Positions 5,917-13,832 of a stretch of DNA of 21,565 bases are shown piece after piece. The stretch covers positions 1-21,565 of the forward strand of contig PSRH01000151.1 in assembly GCA_003175915.1 (NCBI GenBank). The letters are read 5' to 3'. The notes under the pieces were generated by a model. That model worked only from the letters and a program-made list of their open reading frames with translations, was not told the DNA's origin and made no database searches. This DNA is from Candidatus Melainabacteria bacterium. Its GTDB lineage: Bacteria; Cyanobacteriota; Vampirovibrionia; Obscuribacterales; Obscuribacteraceae. Position 1 is the stretch's first letter; each line of letters begins with the position of its first letter. The position numbers and the translations under genes are program-made.

Positions 5917-7707
5917 TTAAAGTGAAGCAACTGGAATACTCAGGTGCAGATCACCCTGAGCAACACCATTGGCACTGAAGTTCGGTAAAAAGATATCGGT
6001 GGAGGGGCTGAACTCGTTCTCCGGTAGCCTGATTATTCCTTGCACCGACCCTTGCGGAGCAACAGTCGAGCTTAAGAAACGGCCTTTAACGAGCTTTTCT
6101 GGTTTGCCCGGAGCCTTAACGGCAACCTTAACTTGGACAGGCAGAGTTAAAGGCTGATCGCCGTTGTTTCTCAAGAGCACCGAGAGCGTCACTCCGGAAC
6201 CGGAAAGGGCTACCTTTTCTAATTCCATGCTCACCGGTTGAGATGGCCGTGCCAATGAACTGTTTCTGGAATTCCTGGCCGCCCGTTTACTCTGAGGAAT
6301 TGGTGGGGCCAGCTTCGGCATATCTGGATCCGCGGATAGTGCGGCGATCGTTTCGTCGTTCATAGGAGCCATTTGAGCGGTTTGGGCTTTGAGCAAAGGT
6401 ACCTCGTCAGCTGCACCAGTGGTCTTAGCGATGCGATTCGATTGAGGCTGCACGGATAACGACTTTAGCGATTTCTGGGAGACTTTCTCAACCTTTTTCG
6501 CTTGATTCTTTTGGGCGATTCCGAGAGTACGCACCGAGCCTAAGAAATTTGCCAGCGAGGAGACTTCATCCGGATTTTGAGCGACGGTCAAAGGTGGGCG
6601 TAACTGGCCTGCCTCCAGTGGTACAGCCGTATCGCTTGCAGCGGCGCTAGCTGAGACCCGTCCTAAGTTACTGGTCGCCACAGCCTCGCTTTCGCTTTTC
6701 CCTTTGGCCAGATAGGCTCCTTTGTGTGCCTTCAAATTCTTCAGTGCTTTTTCCGCTTGATGATTTTTCGGATCTTCGCTCATTACCGCTAAATACATCT
6801 TATGCGCTTCGGGATAGTCGCCCAGTTTCTCCGCCATTTCCGCTTTGAAGAGCATGACCTGCGAATCTTTAGGCCAGTAACTCAAAGCTTCCGATGCCTT
6901 TTCAGAGGCTTCCTTGTAATCGCCGACACCGGACAAGGCCTTTGCCGACTCGAAACATTTTTGGGAGGCCCGCTTTGCCAGGGCGTCTTTTACGTATTTC
7001 CGGGCGGCCGGCAAGTGGGGATTTTGCGGATCCAATTTCACCACGACCCGGTATTCAGCTTGGGCTGATTCGAGATCACCGATTTGCAAATAGGCTCGTG
7101 CCAATCCGAGATGACCATTGGCTGCCATGGGATTGGCCGCCACCTGTCGCCGCCAGAGATCGAGAAGAGCTTCGGCGGCTGGTTTATCATTTGGTGAGAG
7201 GGAAAGAGCTTTGCTCAGGTCGCTATTGGCACCGACCAGATCACCCATGGCATACCTGTAGAGACCGCGCTGCTTCAAGGCGTCGCTCGAGTTGAGATCT
7301 ATTTCAAAACCCTGGGTATATTGGCGCATCGCCGCCGCCGTAGCCTTTTGAAGAGCAGCGGCGTTACTGATCGCCGAATAGGCGTTGAGCTGAGGGCCGT
7401 TGGCATATCCCGAGTAGCCGTTGCCGTATCCCGAATACATGTTGCCCAGGCGCGAATAGCCCCCCTGATAGACTCCCGAGTAATCCATACCAGAAGATAA
7501 TCCGCCACCGAGATCGATGGCGATTGGTGGTGGTGGCGGTACCAAGGTTTGATCGGATCTACCTGCATAGGCAGCGCTCGCCGCCGTGAAAACAATAAAA
7601 CCGGGTAATAGCAGTGCCGTGAAGCGCTTACGGGAAACTGGCAATTTCGTTTTCTCCACCCTTTTTGATTCGAACAGCATTTTATTCTGGTTTGGGTTTT
7701 TGGTCAC
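5917..7707 (-). CDS. Secreted TPR-repeat protein with a C-terminal beta domain
   Basis: A protein of 596 residues. A signal peptide ends at about residue 49 (AAYA|GR). It is followed by a Pro-rich stretch (PPPPP), a Gly/Tyr-rich low-complexity region (about 74-106), then at least four TPR units (about 130-335) with typical patterns such as A-x-x-x-Y...DP or SP-N. A Ser/Ala/Lys/Pro-rich linker follows (about 340-490). The last 100 residues alternate hydrophobic positions with a VLLRNNGDQPLTLPV segment, like the beta-sandwich FxLYD/DUF-type domains of exported proteins. The start is GTG at 7707; ATG at 7680 is an alternative that keeps the signal peptide, and neither has a ribosome binding site. 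A scaffold or envelope interaction role is inferred from TPR function. It is divergent from adhE. Confidence 0.85.
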   Translation of the reverse strand: MTKNPNQNKMLFESKRVEKTKLPVSRKRFTALLLPGFIVFTAASAAYAGRSDQTLVPPPPPIAIDLGGGLSSGMDYSGVYQGGYSRLGNMYSGYGNGYSGYANGPQLNAYSAISNAAALQKATAAAMRQYTQGFEIDLNSSDALKQRGLYRYAMGDLVGANSDLSKALSLSPNDKPAAEALLDLWRRQVAANPMAANGHLGLARAYLQIGDLESAQAEYRVVVKLDPQNPHLPAARKYVKDALAKRASQKCFESAKALSGVGDYKEASEKASEALSYWPKDSQVMLFKAEMAEKLGDYPEAHKMYLAVMSEDPKNHQAEKALKNLKAHKGAYLAKGKSESEAVATSNLGRVSASAAASDTAVPLEAGQLRPPLTVAQNPDEVSSLANFLGSVRTLGIAQKNQAKKVEKVSQKSLKSLSVQPQSNRIAKTTGAADEVPLLKAQTAQMAPMNDETIAALSADPDMPKLAPPIPQSKRAARNSRNSSLARPSQPVSMELEKVALSGSGVTLSVLLRNNGDQPLTLPVQVKVAVKAPGKPEKLVKGRFLSSTVAPQGSVQGIIRLPENEFSPSTDIFLPNFSANGVAQGDLHLSIPVASL

Positions 7708-8012
7708 GAGTTGTAAATAATGAGATAACTAGTTGGATTGCGGGACTGAAGCTCAATGGATGATAGGCTGTGCTCGCCGAAAAAGATGACGTATCGTTGA
7801 AGAAGCGTGTTCTCGGGCGGTTAGAGACAGGGCACGGCAGCGGTTGTCTGCTGTACAATTCCAGTAGAACTGAGCGCATTTTAACCATGTTGCCGGCTCA
7901 CTTGAAAAGCTGGCAAAAAACGCAAGCGTAAGTATCTCATATCTCCTTGAGATCTAGGTTGGATTTAACAAGGAATTTCTGGTTGGACGAAGAAAAGTTG
8001 AGGACGGAAAGC
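7708..8012. other. Intergenic region between the divergent TPR and adhE genes
   Basis: About 300 bases that must contain promoters for both directions. An inverted repeat ATCTCA (7934-7939) and TGAGAT (7948-7953) with an 8-base loop lies about 60 bases upstream of the adhE ATG and covers the alternative TTG start at 7947. It could be an operator or a 5'-leader hairpin. I found no convincing Rex-type operator and no clear -35/-10 pair. Confidence 0.4.
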
Positions 8013-10658
8013 ATGGTAGGAACGATCAAGGATCAGGACGTAGCGCTAAGCGAACGGGTCAACAATTTAGTAAGGCGTGCTCGTCTGGCTGCTGCCGTAT
8101 TTACTCAATACTCGCAGGAGCAAGTAGATGCGATTGTTCGGGCCATGACCATAGCAGCAATCGATGCTGCCCAAAAGCTAGCTCTTGCCGCGCACGAAGA
8201 AACGAGGATGGGCCTGGTAGAGGACAAGATGCTCAAGAATCTGGTTGCCTCTGAATTCCATTACCATCAGATCAAGGACAAGCGCACGGTCGGGATCATT
8301 AAGGAGTTTCCTGAAGACAACATGGTCGAAGTAGCCGAGCCGGTAGGCGTTATTCTCGCTCTGGCGCCGGTGACCAACCCAACCTCGACGGTGATCTTCA
8401 AGAGCATGGCCGCCGCTAAAACAAGAAACAGCATTATTTTCAGCCCGCACCTTATGGCTGCCGATTCTAGCAATATGACCGCCAAGATTCTTTATGAGGC
8501 GGCACTGGCAGCCGGTGCGCCAAAGGACTTCATCACCTGGGTGGAAAAGTCACCGAGATTGCGCAGAGAAACAGAGCTGATGATGGTGCATCCTGAGGTC
8601 GATCTCATTTTCGCCACTGGTGGCACGCAAATGGTGAAAGCTGCCTACAGTTCCGGCAAGCCGGCCATTGGCGTGGGCTCAGGTAATACACCGGTTTACG
8701 TCCACAAGACAGCCCAGATCGCTTCTGCGGCTATGGACATCATCATCTCCAAGACTTTCGACAACGGCACAGAATGCCCTTCAGAACAAACCCTGATTAT
8801 CGATTCGGCAATCGCCGAGCCACTATTGGAACAGTTCAAGAAACTCGGTTGTTACGTGTGCAATTTGGAAGAAGTCGAGAAGGTTGCCGACGTGGCGATA
8901 GATCCGCGCAAGGGTGGCATGAACTACAAGCTTGTCGGTCAACCAGCCGATACGATTGCTGCTCAAGCTGGATTGAAAGTCCCTAAGGGTACCAAGGTTT
9001 TGCTTTGTCCACTCCAGGGAAATTTGCGCTCGCATCGTCTAGCCGTTGAGAAACTAATGCCAGTTCTGGGCTTCGTTACGGTCGACTCCGAGCAGGAGGG
9101 GATTAACAGGGCGCTAGATATCAACTACGCTGGTGGTACTGGTCACACCGCGGGGATATTTGCCGACGACGACGGGGTAATTGAAAGATTTTCCGACGCG
9201 ATCAATGCCGGACGGGTAATCGTCAACTGTCCAACCTCGATTGGCGGACTGGGTGGCGTCTATAACAATCTCAACACCACCCTGGTATTTGGTTGTGGTA
9301 CCGGTGGCGGCAACATCACCACTGATAATGTCGGCATCAAAAATCTGATCAACTACAAACGGGTACCCAAACGGAGCAATTTCAGTCTGACTTTCCAGAC
9401 TACCAAGAACATTTACATCAATCCTGGCAGTATCGATAATCTACGGAACTTGAAGACGAAGAGCGCTTTCATCGTCACGTCCGCCTCCGCTGGCCGCCGC
9501 GGCCATTTATCGGCTGTGTTGGAGCGTCTGCCCGGTGATTGTCGGGTCGATGTCTTTAGTGGCGTAGGCGTCGAGCCGGATTTCTCGACGATCCAAAAGG
9601 CCCTCCAGCAGATGCGCCAGACTCAACCTGATACGGTCATCGCACTTGGTGGCGGCTCCGTATTGGATGCTGCCAAGATCATCAGGCTATTTTACGACTA
9701 CCCCAATCTCAGAATTCAGGAAGTAGCCCTCAATTTCCTCGATTTCCGCCATCGCTTAGCGGTCTTCCCCACAAAAATGAGTACACAACTGGTGGCGATT
9801 CCAACGACATCCGGCACTGGTTCCGAAGTGACTCCTTTTGCCGTGTTCAAAGACCACGAAACTCATCGCAAGGTGTCGCTAATTGACGAGTGTCTGCTTC
9901 CTGATGTGGCCATCCTTGATGCCAATCTGACCAAGTCATTGCCGCGCGAAGTTACACTCGACACGGCATTTGATGCTCTCACCCATGCCCTGGAGTCGCT
10001 TGTCTCCACTTTCGCTTCGGACTACACCGACGGCTTAGCGCTGGAAGCGATGAGGCTGATATTTGAAGCACTGCCGGAGGTGCTCAAAAACGGCTCGAGC
10101 GTTCTCTGGCGCCATAAGTTACACAACGCCGCCTGCCTGGCTGGAATGGCTATAGGTAACGCTTCAGTTGGTATTAATCATGCCCTTGCCCACAGTCTCG
10201 GCGCCCACTATGACATTGCGCACGGCCGTGCTAACAGCGTCTTTTTACTGACGACACTGGACTACAATAAGAGAATTCCCAGCAAATTTATGTCGGTTTC
10301 AAGCTATCCGCTCTGGGTTGCTGATCAGAAATACGCTCGGGCTGCTCAGTTCCTCAACCTAGTACCAGCCCAGGGGGCCAGTAATGTAGCCGTCTCCAGT
10401 AACCTGCTCAGCGACGAACAAAGGCAAGCTCATATTAAAGCTCTCGAGCGGGCGGTTTACGATCTGGCTGAGGCTGTTGGTCAGCCGAAATCAATCGCTG
10501 AGCTTGGTATCAAGCAGGAGGATTTTGCCAAGGCGCTTCCGGAGCTGGTGCGAGCTGCTTTCGAGGACATGGCTTTGAGAACCAACCCGCGTTGTCCGCT
10601 CATCAAAGAGGTCGAATCACTATTCGTGCACGCTTATCCGCCACGGCAGCGTCCATAA
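8013..10658 (+). CDS. adhE: Bifunctional acetaldehyde-CoA/alcohol dehydrogenase
   Basis: An 881-residue protein with AdhE's two enzymes in order. The N-terminal CoA-acylating aldehyde dehydrogenase (about 1-420) has the catalytic Cys in SKTFDNGTECPSEQ (C255). The C-terminal iron-dependent alcohol dehydrogenase (about 460-881) has the NAD-binding GGGSVLDAAK and PTTSGTGSEVTPFAV. Iron ligands by homology with E. coli are D654, H658, H723 and H737. It reduces acetyl-CoA to acetaldehyde and then ethanol, reoxidising two NADH during fermentation, and usually forms spirosomes. I chose ATG 8013 because GAGGA lies 8 bases upstream and the resulting N-terminus matches the family; a TTG at 7947 would add 22 residues without a ribosome binding site. 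It lacks the Lys/Ala-rich tail of the E. coli enzyme. The STAS gene starts 42 bases downstream. Confidence 0.97.
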   Translation: MVGTIKDQDVALSERVNNLVRRARLAAAVFTQYSQEQVDAIVRAMTIAAIDAAQKLALAAHEETRMGLVEDKMLKNLVASEFHYHQIKDKRTVGIIKEFPEDNMVEVAEPVGVILALAPVTNPTSTVIFKSMAAAKTRNSIIFSPHLMAADSSNMTAKILYEAALAAGAPKDFITWVEKSPRLRRETELMMVHPEVDLIFATGGTQMVKAAYSSGKPAIGVGSGNTPVYVHKTAQIASAAMDIIISKTFDNGTECPSEQTLIIDSAIAEPLLEQFKKLGCYVCNLEEVEKVADVAIDPRKGGMNYKLVGQPADTIAAQAGLKVPKGTKVLLCPLQGNLRSHRLAVEKLMPVLGFVTVDSEQEGINRALDINYAGGTGHTAGIFADDDGVIERFSDAINAGRVIVNCPTSIGGLGGVYNNLNTTLVFGCGTGGGNITTDNVGIKNLINYKRVPKRSNFSLTFQTTKNIYINPGSIDNLRNLKTKSAFIVTSASAGRRGHLSAVLERLPGDCRVDVFSGVGVEPDFSTIQKALQQMRQTQPDTVIALGGGSVLDAAKIIRLFYDYPNLRIQEVALNFLDFRHRLAVFPTKMSTQLVAIPTTSGTGSEVTPFAVFKDHETHRKVSLIDECLLPDVAILDANLTKSLPREVTLDTAFDALTHALESLVSTFASDYTDGLALEAMRLIFEALPEVLKNGSSVLWRHKLHNAACLAGMAIGNASVGINHALAHSLGAHYDIAHGRANSVFLLTTLDYNKRIPSKFMSVSSYPLWVADQKYARAAQFLNLVPAQGASNVAVSSNLLSDEQRQAHIKALERAVYDLAEAVGQPKSIAELGIKQEDFAKALPELVRAAFEDMALRTNPRCPLIKEVESLFVHAYPPRQRP

Positions 10659-10700
10659 GCCAGATCGCGTTCCCACCATCTAATAGACAGGACTTCCCAA

Positions 10701-11006
10701 ATGAAGGAAAAACAGACCCGCAGACTTATAGGTGAGCTAAGGAGCAGTGTCGATGAGATCGATAAGTTGCTGGCATCCGGTAAGGCCGATCTGACCGTCG
10801 ACTTTTCAGCCTGCACTTTCATTTCTGTTGAGGGACTTGAGTGGTTGGAAGAAATGCTCATGCGGGCTGCTTCTTTGCAGGCGAATGTCAGCTTTGTCAA
10901 TATGCCGCCGCCGATCTATAAAGTTTTCAAAGTCGCCCATATCGACAGCATTCTGCAGGCGAGCGGCTCGCCGCCTCCAGCCTCAACTGGCGCAGCAGCG
11001 TGCTAG
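10701..11006 (+). CDS. STAS-domain protein, MlaB-like
   Basis: A protein of 101 residues covering a single STAS domain: LTVDFSACTFISVEGLEWLEEM (about 31-52, two beta strands and the signature helix) and VSFVNMPPPIYKVFKVAHID (about 63-82). In anti-anti-sigma proteins the F-I-D-S-x-G-L loop carries a phosphorylated Ser; here the loop is F-I-S-V-E-G-L, so that position is Val. This argues against a phospho-switch and for a structural partner like MlaB, which binds the ATPase of the Mla lipid transporter. That reading fits the downstream ABC ATPase and MlaC-like genes. ATG start with AGGA about 8 bases upstream. It has a short Pro/Ala-rich tail. An anti-sigma antagonist remains possible. Confidence 0.82.
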   Translation: MKEKQTRRLIGELRSSVDEIDKLLASGKADLTVDFSACTFISVEGLEWLEEMLMRAASLQANVSFVNMPPPIYKVFKVAHIDSILQASGSPPPASTGAAAC

Positions 11007-11091
11007 CAAAGCGCTTCCTCTGCTGCTAAGATCAAAGGGCGGTCGAGATCGGCAGGCTTGCGATCGCAGTCGGCGAAAGGGGGCCTCGCTT

Positions 11092-12162
11092 TTGAGCCAT
11101 CCGCAAGATAACGTTTCGGTTGAGCAGGCGAACAAATCTGGTATTGCCGGCGGTGAAGAGCAGCTTGCTATTAAAACGATTGGACTGACTAAACGTTTTG
11201 GCGAACGCGTTTCCGTCGACCATCTTAATCTAGCTGTTCGTGCCGGGGAATTGTACTCTCTGCTTGGTGACAATGGTGCCGGCAAGACCACGACGCTTAA
11301 TATGTTGACCACTTTGCTGAAACCGACTGAAGGGGAGTTCTATATCTGTGGTTTGAACGGCCGCACTCAGTCGGAGAAAATCAAAGGGGTTTTCGGGATT
11401 GTTTCTCAGGACGTGGCCATATACAACGAGTTGACGGCCTACGAAAATTTGCAGTTTTTGGCTGACCTCTATGGACTACCGGGTCGATTCGCGCGTCAAC
11501 GCATTCAGCTTCTTCTGGAGCAAGCCGGTTTGGCGGACAGAGCCAATGATATAGTCGGGACATTCTCGGGCGGCATGCAGCGCAAATTGACGATTGCCGG
11601 GGCACTTTTGCATGAGCCTACCGTCTTGTTTATGGACGAACCAACCGTGGGTCTGGATCCAGTTTCACGGCGTCAAATTTGGAGTTCGCTGACCGAGCTG
11701 CGTAGTCAGGGCAAAACTATTTTTCTTACTACACACTACCTAGAGGAAGCGGAGATTCTTTCAGACCGCATCGGTATAATTCGCGAAGGCAAACTCGTTG
11801 CCGAAGGTACGATAAACGAGCTAAGGGACAAAATTCAGGCAATCAGAAAGATAGTAGTGAGGGTGGGTAAGCGCGTCGATCAAAGCGTGATTGAAACCAA
11901 GCTCAAGCGCCTGGCCGTTAGGTTCCCGGATGCAGTCACTTACGATTCTTTGCACAATACTCTGGCCTTCGACCAACCAAAGGATTTGCCCCTGGTGACG
12001 TATTTGCAGGCAGTTTTGGCTGAGCTGAAGGGTGAAGAAATTCCCTTTTCAAAATTCGCCACTGTCGAACCAAGCCTTGAGCAAGTGTTTCTTGCTGTTT
12101 CGTCGCAAGGTATGGCCGAACCTGTAGGCATCCACGGTCATCTTGATCTTGATTTTGAGTGA
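11092..12162 (+). CDS. ABC-2 type exporter ATP-binding protein
   Basis: A 356-residue protein from the TTG at 11092, which has AAAGGGGG about 8 bases upstream. A longer open frame back to 10828 overlaps the STAS gene and encodes an Arg/Ser/Cys-rich stretch that does not look like protein. The ABC motifs are complete: Walker A GDNGAGKTT (59-67), Q-loop Gln about 106, signature FSGGMQRKL (about 158-166), Walker B VLFMDEP (about 178-184) and switch His in TTHYLEE (H215). A C-terminal extension of about 110 residues follows, as in the CcmA/NatA drug- and lipid-export group (DUF4162-like). It powers the permease whose start overlaps its stop. It is not of the MlaF type by context or C-terminus, despite the MlaB- and MlaC-like neighbours. 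Confidence 0.93.
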   Translation: MSHPQDNVSVEQANKSGIAGGEEQLAIKTIGLTKRFGERVSVDHLNLAVRAGELYSLLGDNGAGKTTTLNMLTTLLKPTEGEFYICGLNGRTQSEKIKGVFGIVSQDVAIYNELTAYENLQFLADLYGLPGRFARQRIQLLLEQAGLADRANDIVGTFSGGMQRKLTIAGALLHEPTVLFMDEPTVGLDPVSRRQIWSSLTELRSQGKTIFLTTHYLEEAEILSDRIGIIREGKLVAEGTINELRDKIQAIRKIVVRVGKRVDQSVIETKLKRLAVRFPDAVTYDSLHNTLAFDQPKDLPLVTYLQAVLAELKGEEIPFSKFATVEPSLEQVFLAVSSQGMAEPVGIHGHLDLDFE

Positions 12163-12167
12163 CTTCG

Positions 12168-13211
12168 ATGAAACAAATATTGGCCATCATGAGTAAGGAT
12201 ATACTGCAATGGACGCGTCGTCCGCTCTACTTCATCGCCAGTATCTTGCTTGCGGTGCTGATCATTTCTGCAGTGGGCAACACCATAGTCGGAGCCAGCG
12301 ACATCCCCTTTGGCCTTTATGACCCTGCCCAAATAAGCGATCTGGACAAGCAGCTGCTCGAATCAAAAAGATTTGTCGTTCGCCACTACAAGAATCTAAA
12401 CGAAGCAGAAAGCGACCTGGTTAATGGCAAAATCGTCGCCCTGGCCAATGTTTCGCAGGATGCTCTGGAAGACTCAATTCAAATTATTACTGAAGGGCAT
12501 AATCCGCTGGTCGACGACCAGATTTCCATGGGACTGCTGGCCGCACTCACTGGAAAATCGGCAGCACTCAATTTACCCTTGCATTCAACGTCCGTCTTTC
12601 CGACGAAAATTTCCTTGCGGGACTTCGTCACGCCGGGACTGGCCGCCTACCTTTGCTATGTTCTGGCTTCCATGAACTTGGGGTTCTCCTGGATCTATGA
12701 GTGGATGGAAAAAACTTATCGGCAGATCGTTCTGGCGCCGAACGGCTTGAGGGCTGCGATTATTGCTAAAACAGTGACGGTCACTATTGAAGCTTCCGTT
12801 GTTCTCTGGTTGGCCTTGTGCATCACCGCCCCGATTGCGAAATTTACTCTTGGCAGTAACTTTTCCGGTCTGGTTCTCTGCACTCTTCTTTCGATGTTCT
12901 GCTTCACCTGTATCGGTCTGGCGGCCGCTTGCCTGCTCAAGACGATCCGTATTTATACGATGACAGTCTCAATTACCGGCGTGGCTCTCATGTTCGTCAG
13001 TGGTATAGTCATCCCTGTTCAGGCGATGCCGGCCTGGCAGCAGCTGGTGGCGAAATTGTTTCCCATGTACTATTCTGCCGACGCATTCAAGGGCGTCATG
13101 CTGGGTGTGCCGGCCGATTATCTGCGCGACATTGTAGTGTTGTGTTGTTGGGCCGTTACCGGCTTGACGATTTCGAGTATTCTTCTTCAGCATCGAAAGG
13201 CAGCGATGTGA
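12168..13211 (+). CDS. ABC-2 type permease (YhhJ/NatB-like)
   Basis: A 347-residue protein from ATG 12168; a GTG at 12159 overlapping the ATPase stop as GTGA would add three residues. The architecture is that of ABC2_membrane_3 proteins. One transmembrane helix (about 19-41) is followed by an extracytoplasmic domain of about 120 residues (FGLYDPAQISDLDKQL onward, with the short-lived 'junior partner' beta pattern), then five more hydrophobic helices (about 155-345), including SGIVIPVQAMPAWQQ, the re-entrant loop motif typical of the family. It forms the membrane channel for the ATPase directly upstream; one product of each gene would dimerise. The MlaC-like gene starts 3 bases after its stop. 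The substrate cannot be read from the sequence. Confidence 0.9.
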   Translation: MKQILAIMSKDILQWTRRPLYFIASILLAVLIISAVGNTIVGASDIPFGLYDPAQISDLDKQLLESKRFVVRHYKNLNEAESDLVNGKIVALANVSQDALEDSIQIITEGHNPLVDDQISMGLLAALTGKSAALNLPLHSTSVFPTKISLRDFVTPGLAAYLCYVLASMNLGFSWIYEWMEKTYRQIVLAPNGLRAAIIAKTVTVTIEASVVLWLALCITAPIAKFTLGSNFSGLVLCTLLSMFCFTCIGLAAACLLKTIRIYTMTVSITGVALMFVSGIVIPVQAMPAWQQLVAKLFPMYYSADAFKGVMLGVPADYLRDIVVLCCWAVTGLTISSILLQHRKAAM

Positions 13212-13214
13212 GTC

Positions 13215-13808
13215 ATGAAACCACTTCTTGTCCTATTCCTCTTTATTTCTCTTGCGCTCTCTCCTGTTTACGCTGATGAAAGCAAGGCGACTGTGCAGGC
13301 GCTTGTGGACATATTCGTTCACTGGAGCGGTTCGGCGAATGATAAAGCCTCATACGCAAAAGCGGCTCAGTATATAGACTACCGGCTGATGTCAGAGCGT
13401 GTACTGGGACAGAAACGCTGGGACAGTTTATCAGGCCAGGACAAGAATGACTTCACATCAGCCTTCCGCGCCGTGATTGAAAAGCGCTACTACCCGCGCT
13501 GGCGCAGGATATTTCGCAATGCCTCTATTACTTATCTGAATGAACAATCTGTCAACGGCGACACTTTGGTCAAAACCCGGGTAAAGACGGGCGATTCACC
13601 AGAGGACATCACCTGGACACTGGGTGGTGCCAGTAAAGTAGTCAGTCTGCAAGTCGGTGAGCGAGATTTGATCAAGCGCGCCAGTCTGAGATTCGAGAAG
13701 AAGCTGGCAAAGAGCAACTTCAAAGACTTTCTTGCCTGGCTCAAAAAGGAAAGCCAGCACGCCTCATCATCTGATATCGGCGATGCTCAGGACACGGACA
13801 AGTCCTAA
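13215..13808 (+). CDS. MlaC/Ttg2D-like periplasmic lipid-binding protein
   Basis: A protein of 197 residues with a signal peptide (about 1-21, cleavage after VYA). The mature part fits the MlaC/Ttg2D (toluene tolerance) family: an N-terminal helical half (SYAKAAQYIDYRLMSERVLG, W-x-x-L-S, then the DFTSAFRAVIEKRYYPR block) and a C-terminal half with alternating strands (DTLVKTRVKT, DITWTL, KVVSLQVGERDLIKRA). MlaC proteins carry phospholipid across the periplasm; HpnM of hopanoid loci is a relative. It is 3 bases after the ABC-2 permease and so surely in the same operon. Pairing with an ABC-2 exporter instead of MlaE is unusual. The tail is Ser/Asp-rich. Confidence 0.83.
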   Translation: MKPLLVLFLFISLALSPVYADESKATVQALVDIFVHWSGSANDKASYAKAAQYIDYRLMSERVLGQKRWDSLSGQDKNDFTSAFRAVIEKRYYPRWRRIFRNASITYLNEQSVNGDTLVKTRVKTGDSPEDITWTLGGASKVVSLQVGERDLIKRASLRFEKKLAKSNFKDFLAWLKKESQHASSSDIGDAQDTDKS

Positions 13809-13832
13809 GAGGAGCAGGCAAGAATTTGGTGT

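Noticed and set aside
10828..11091. Long 5' extension of the ABC ATPase frame to 10828
   Set aside because: It overlaps the STAS gene in another frame and translates to an Arg/Ser/Cys-rich sequence with no ABC similarity; the TTG at 11092 has a ribosome binding site.
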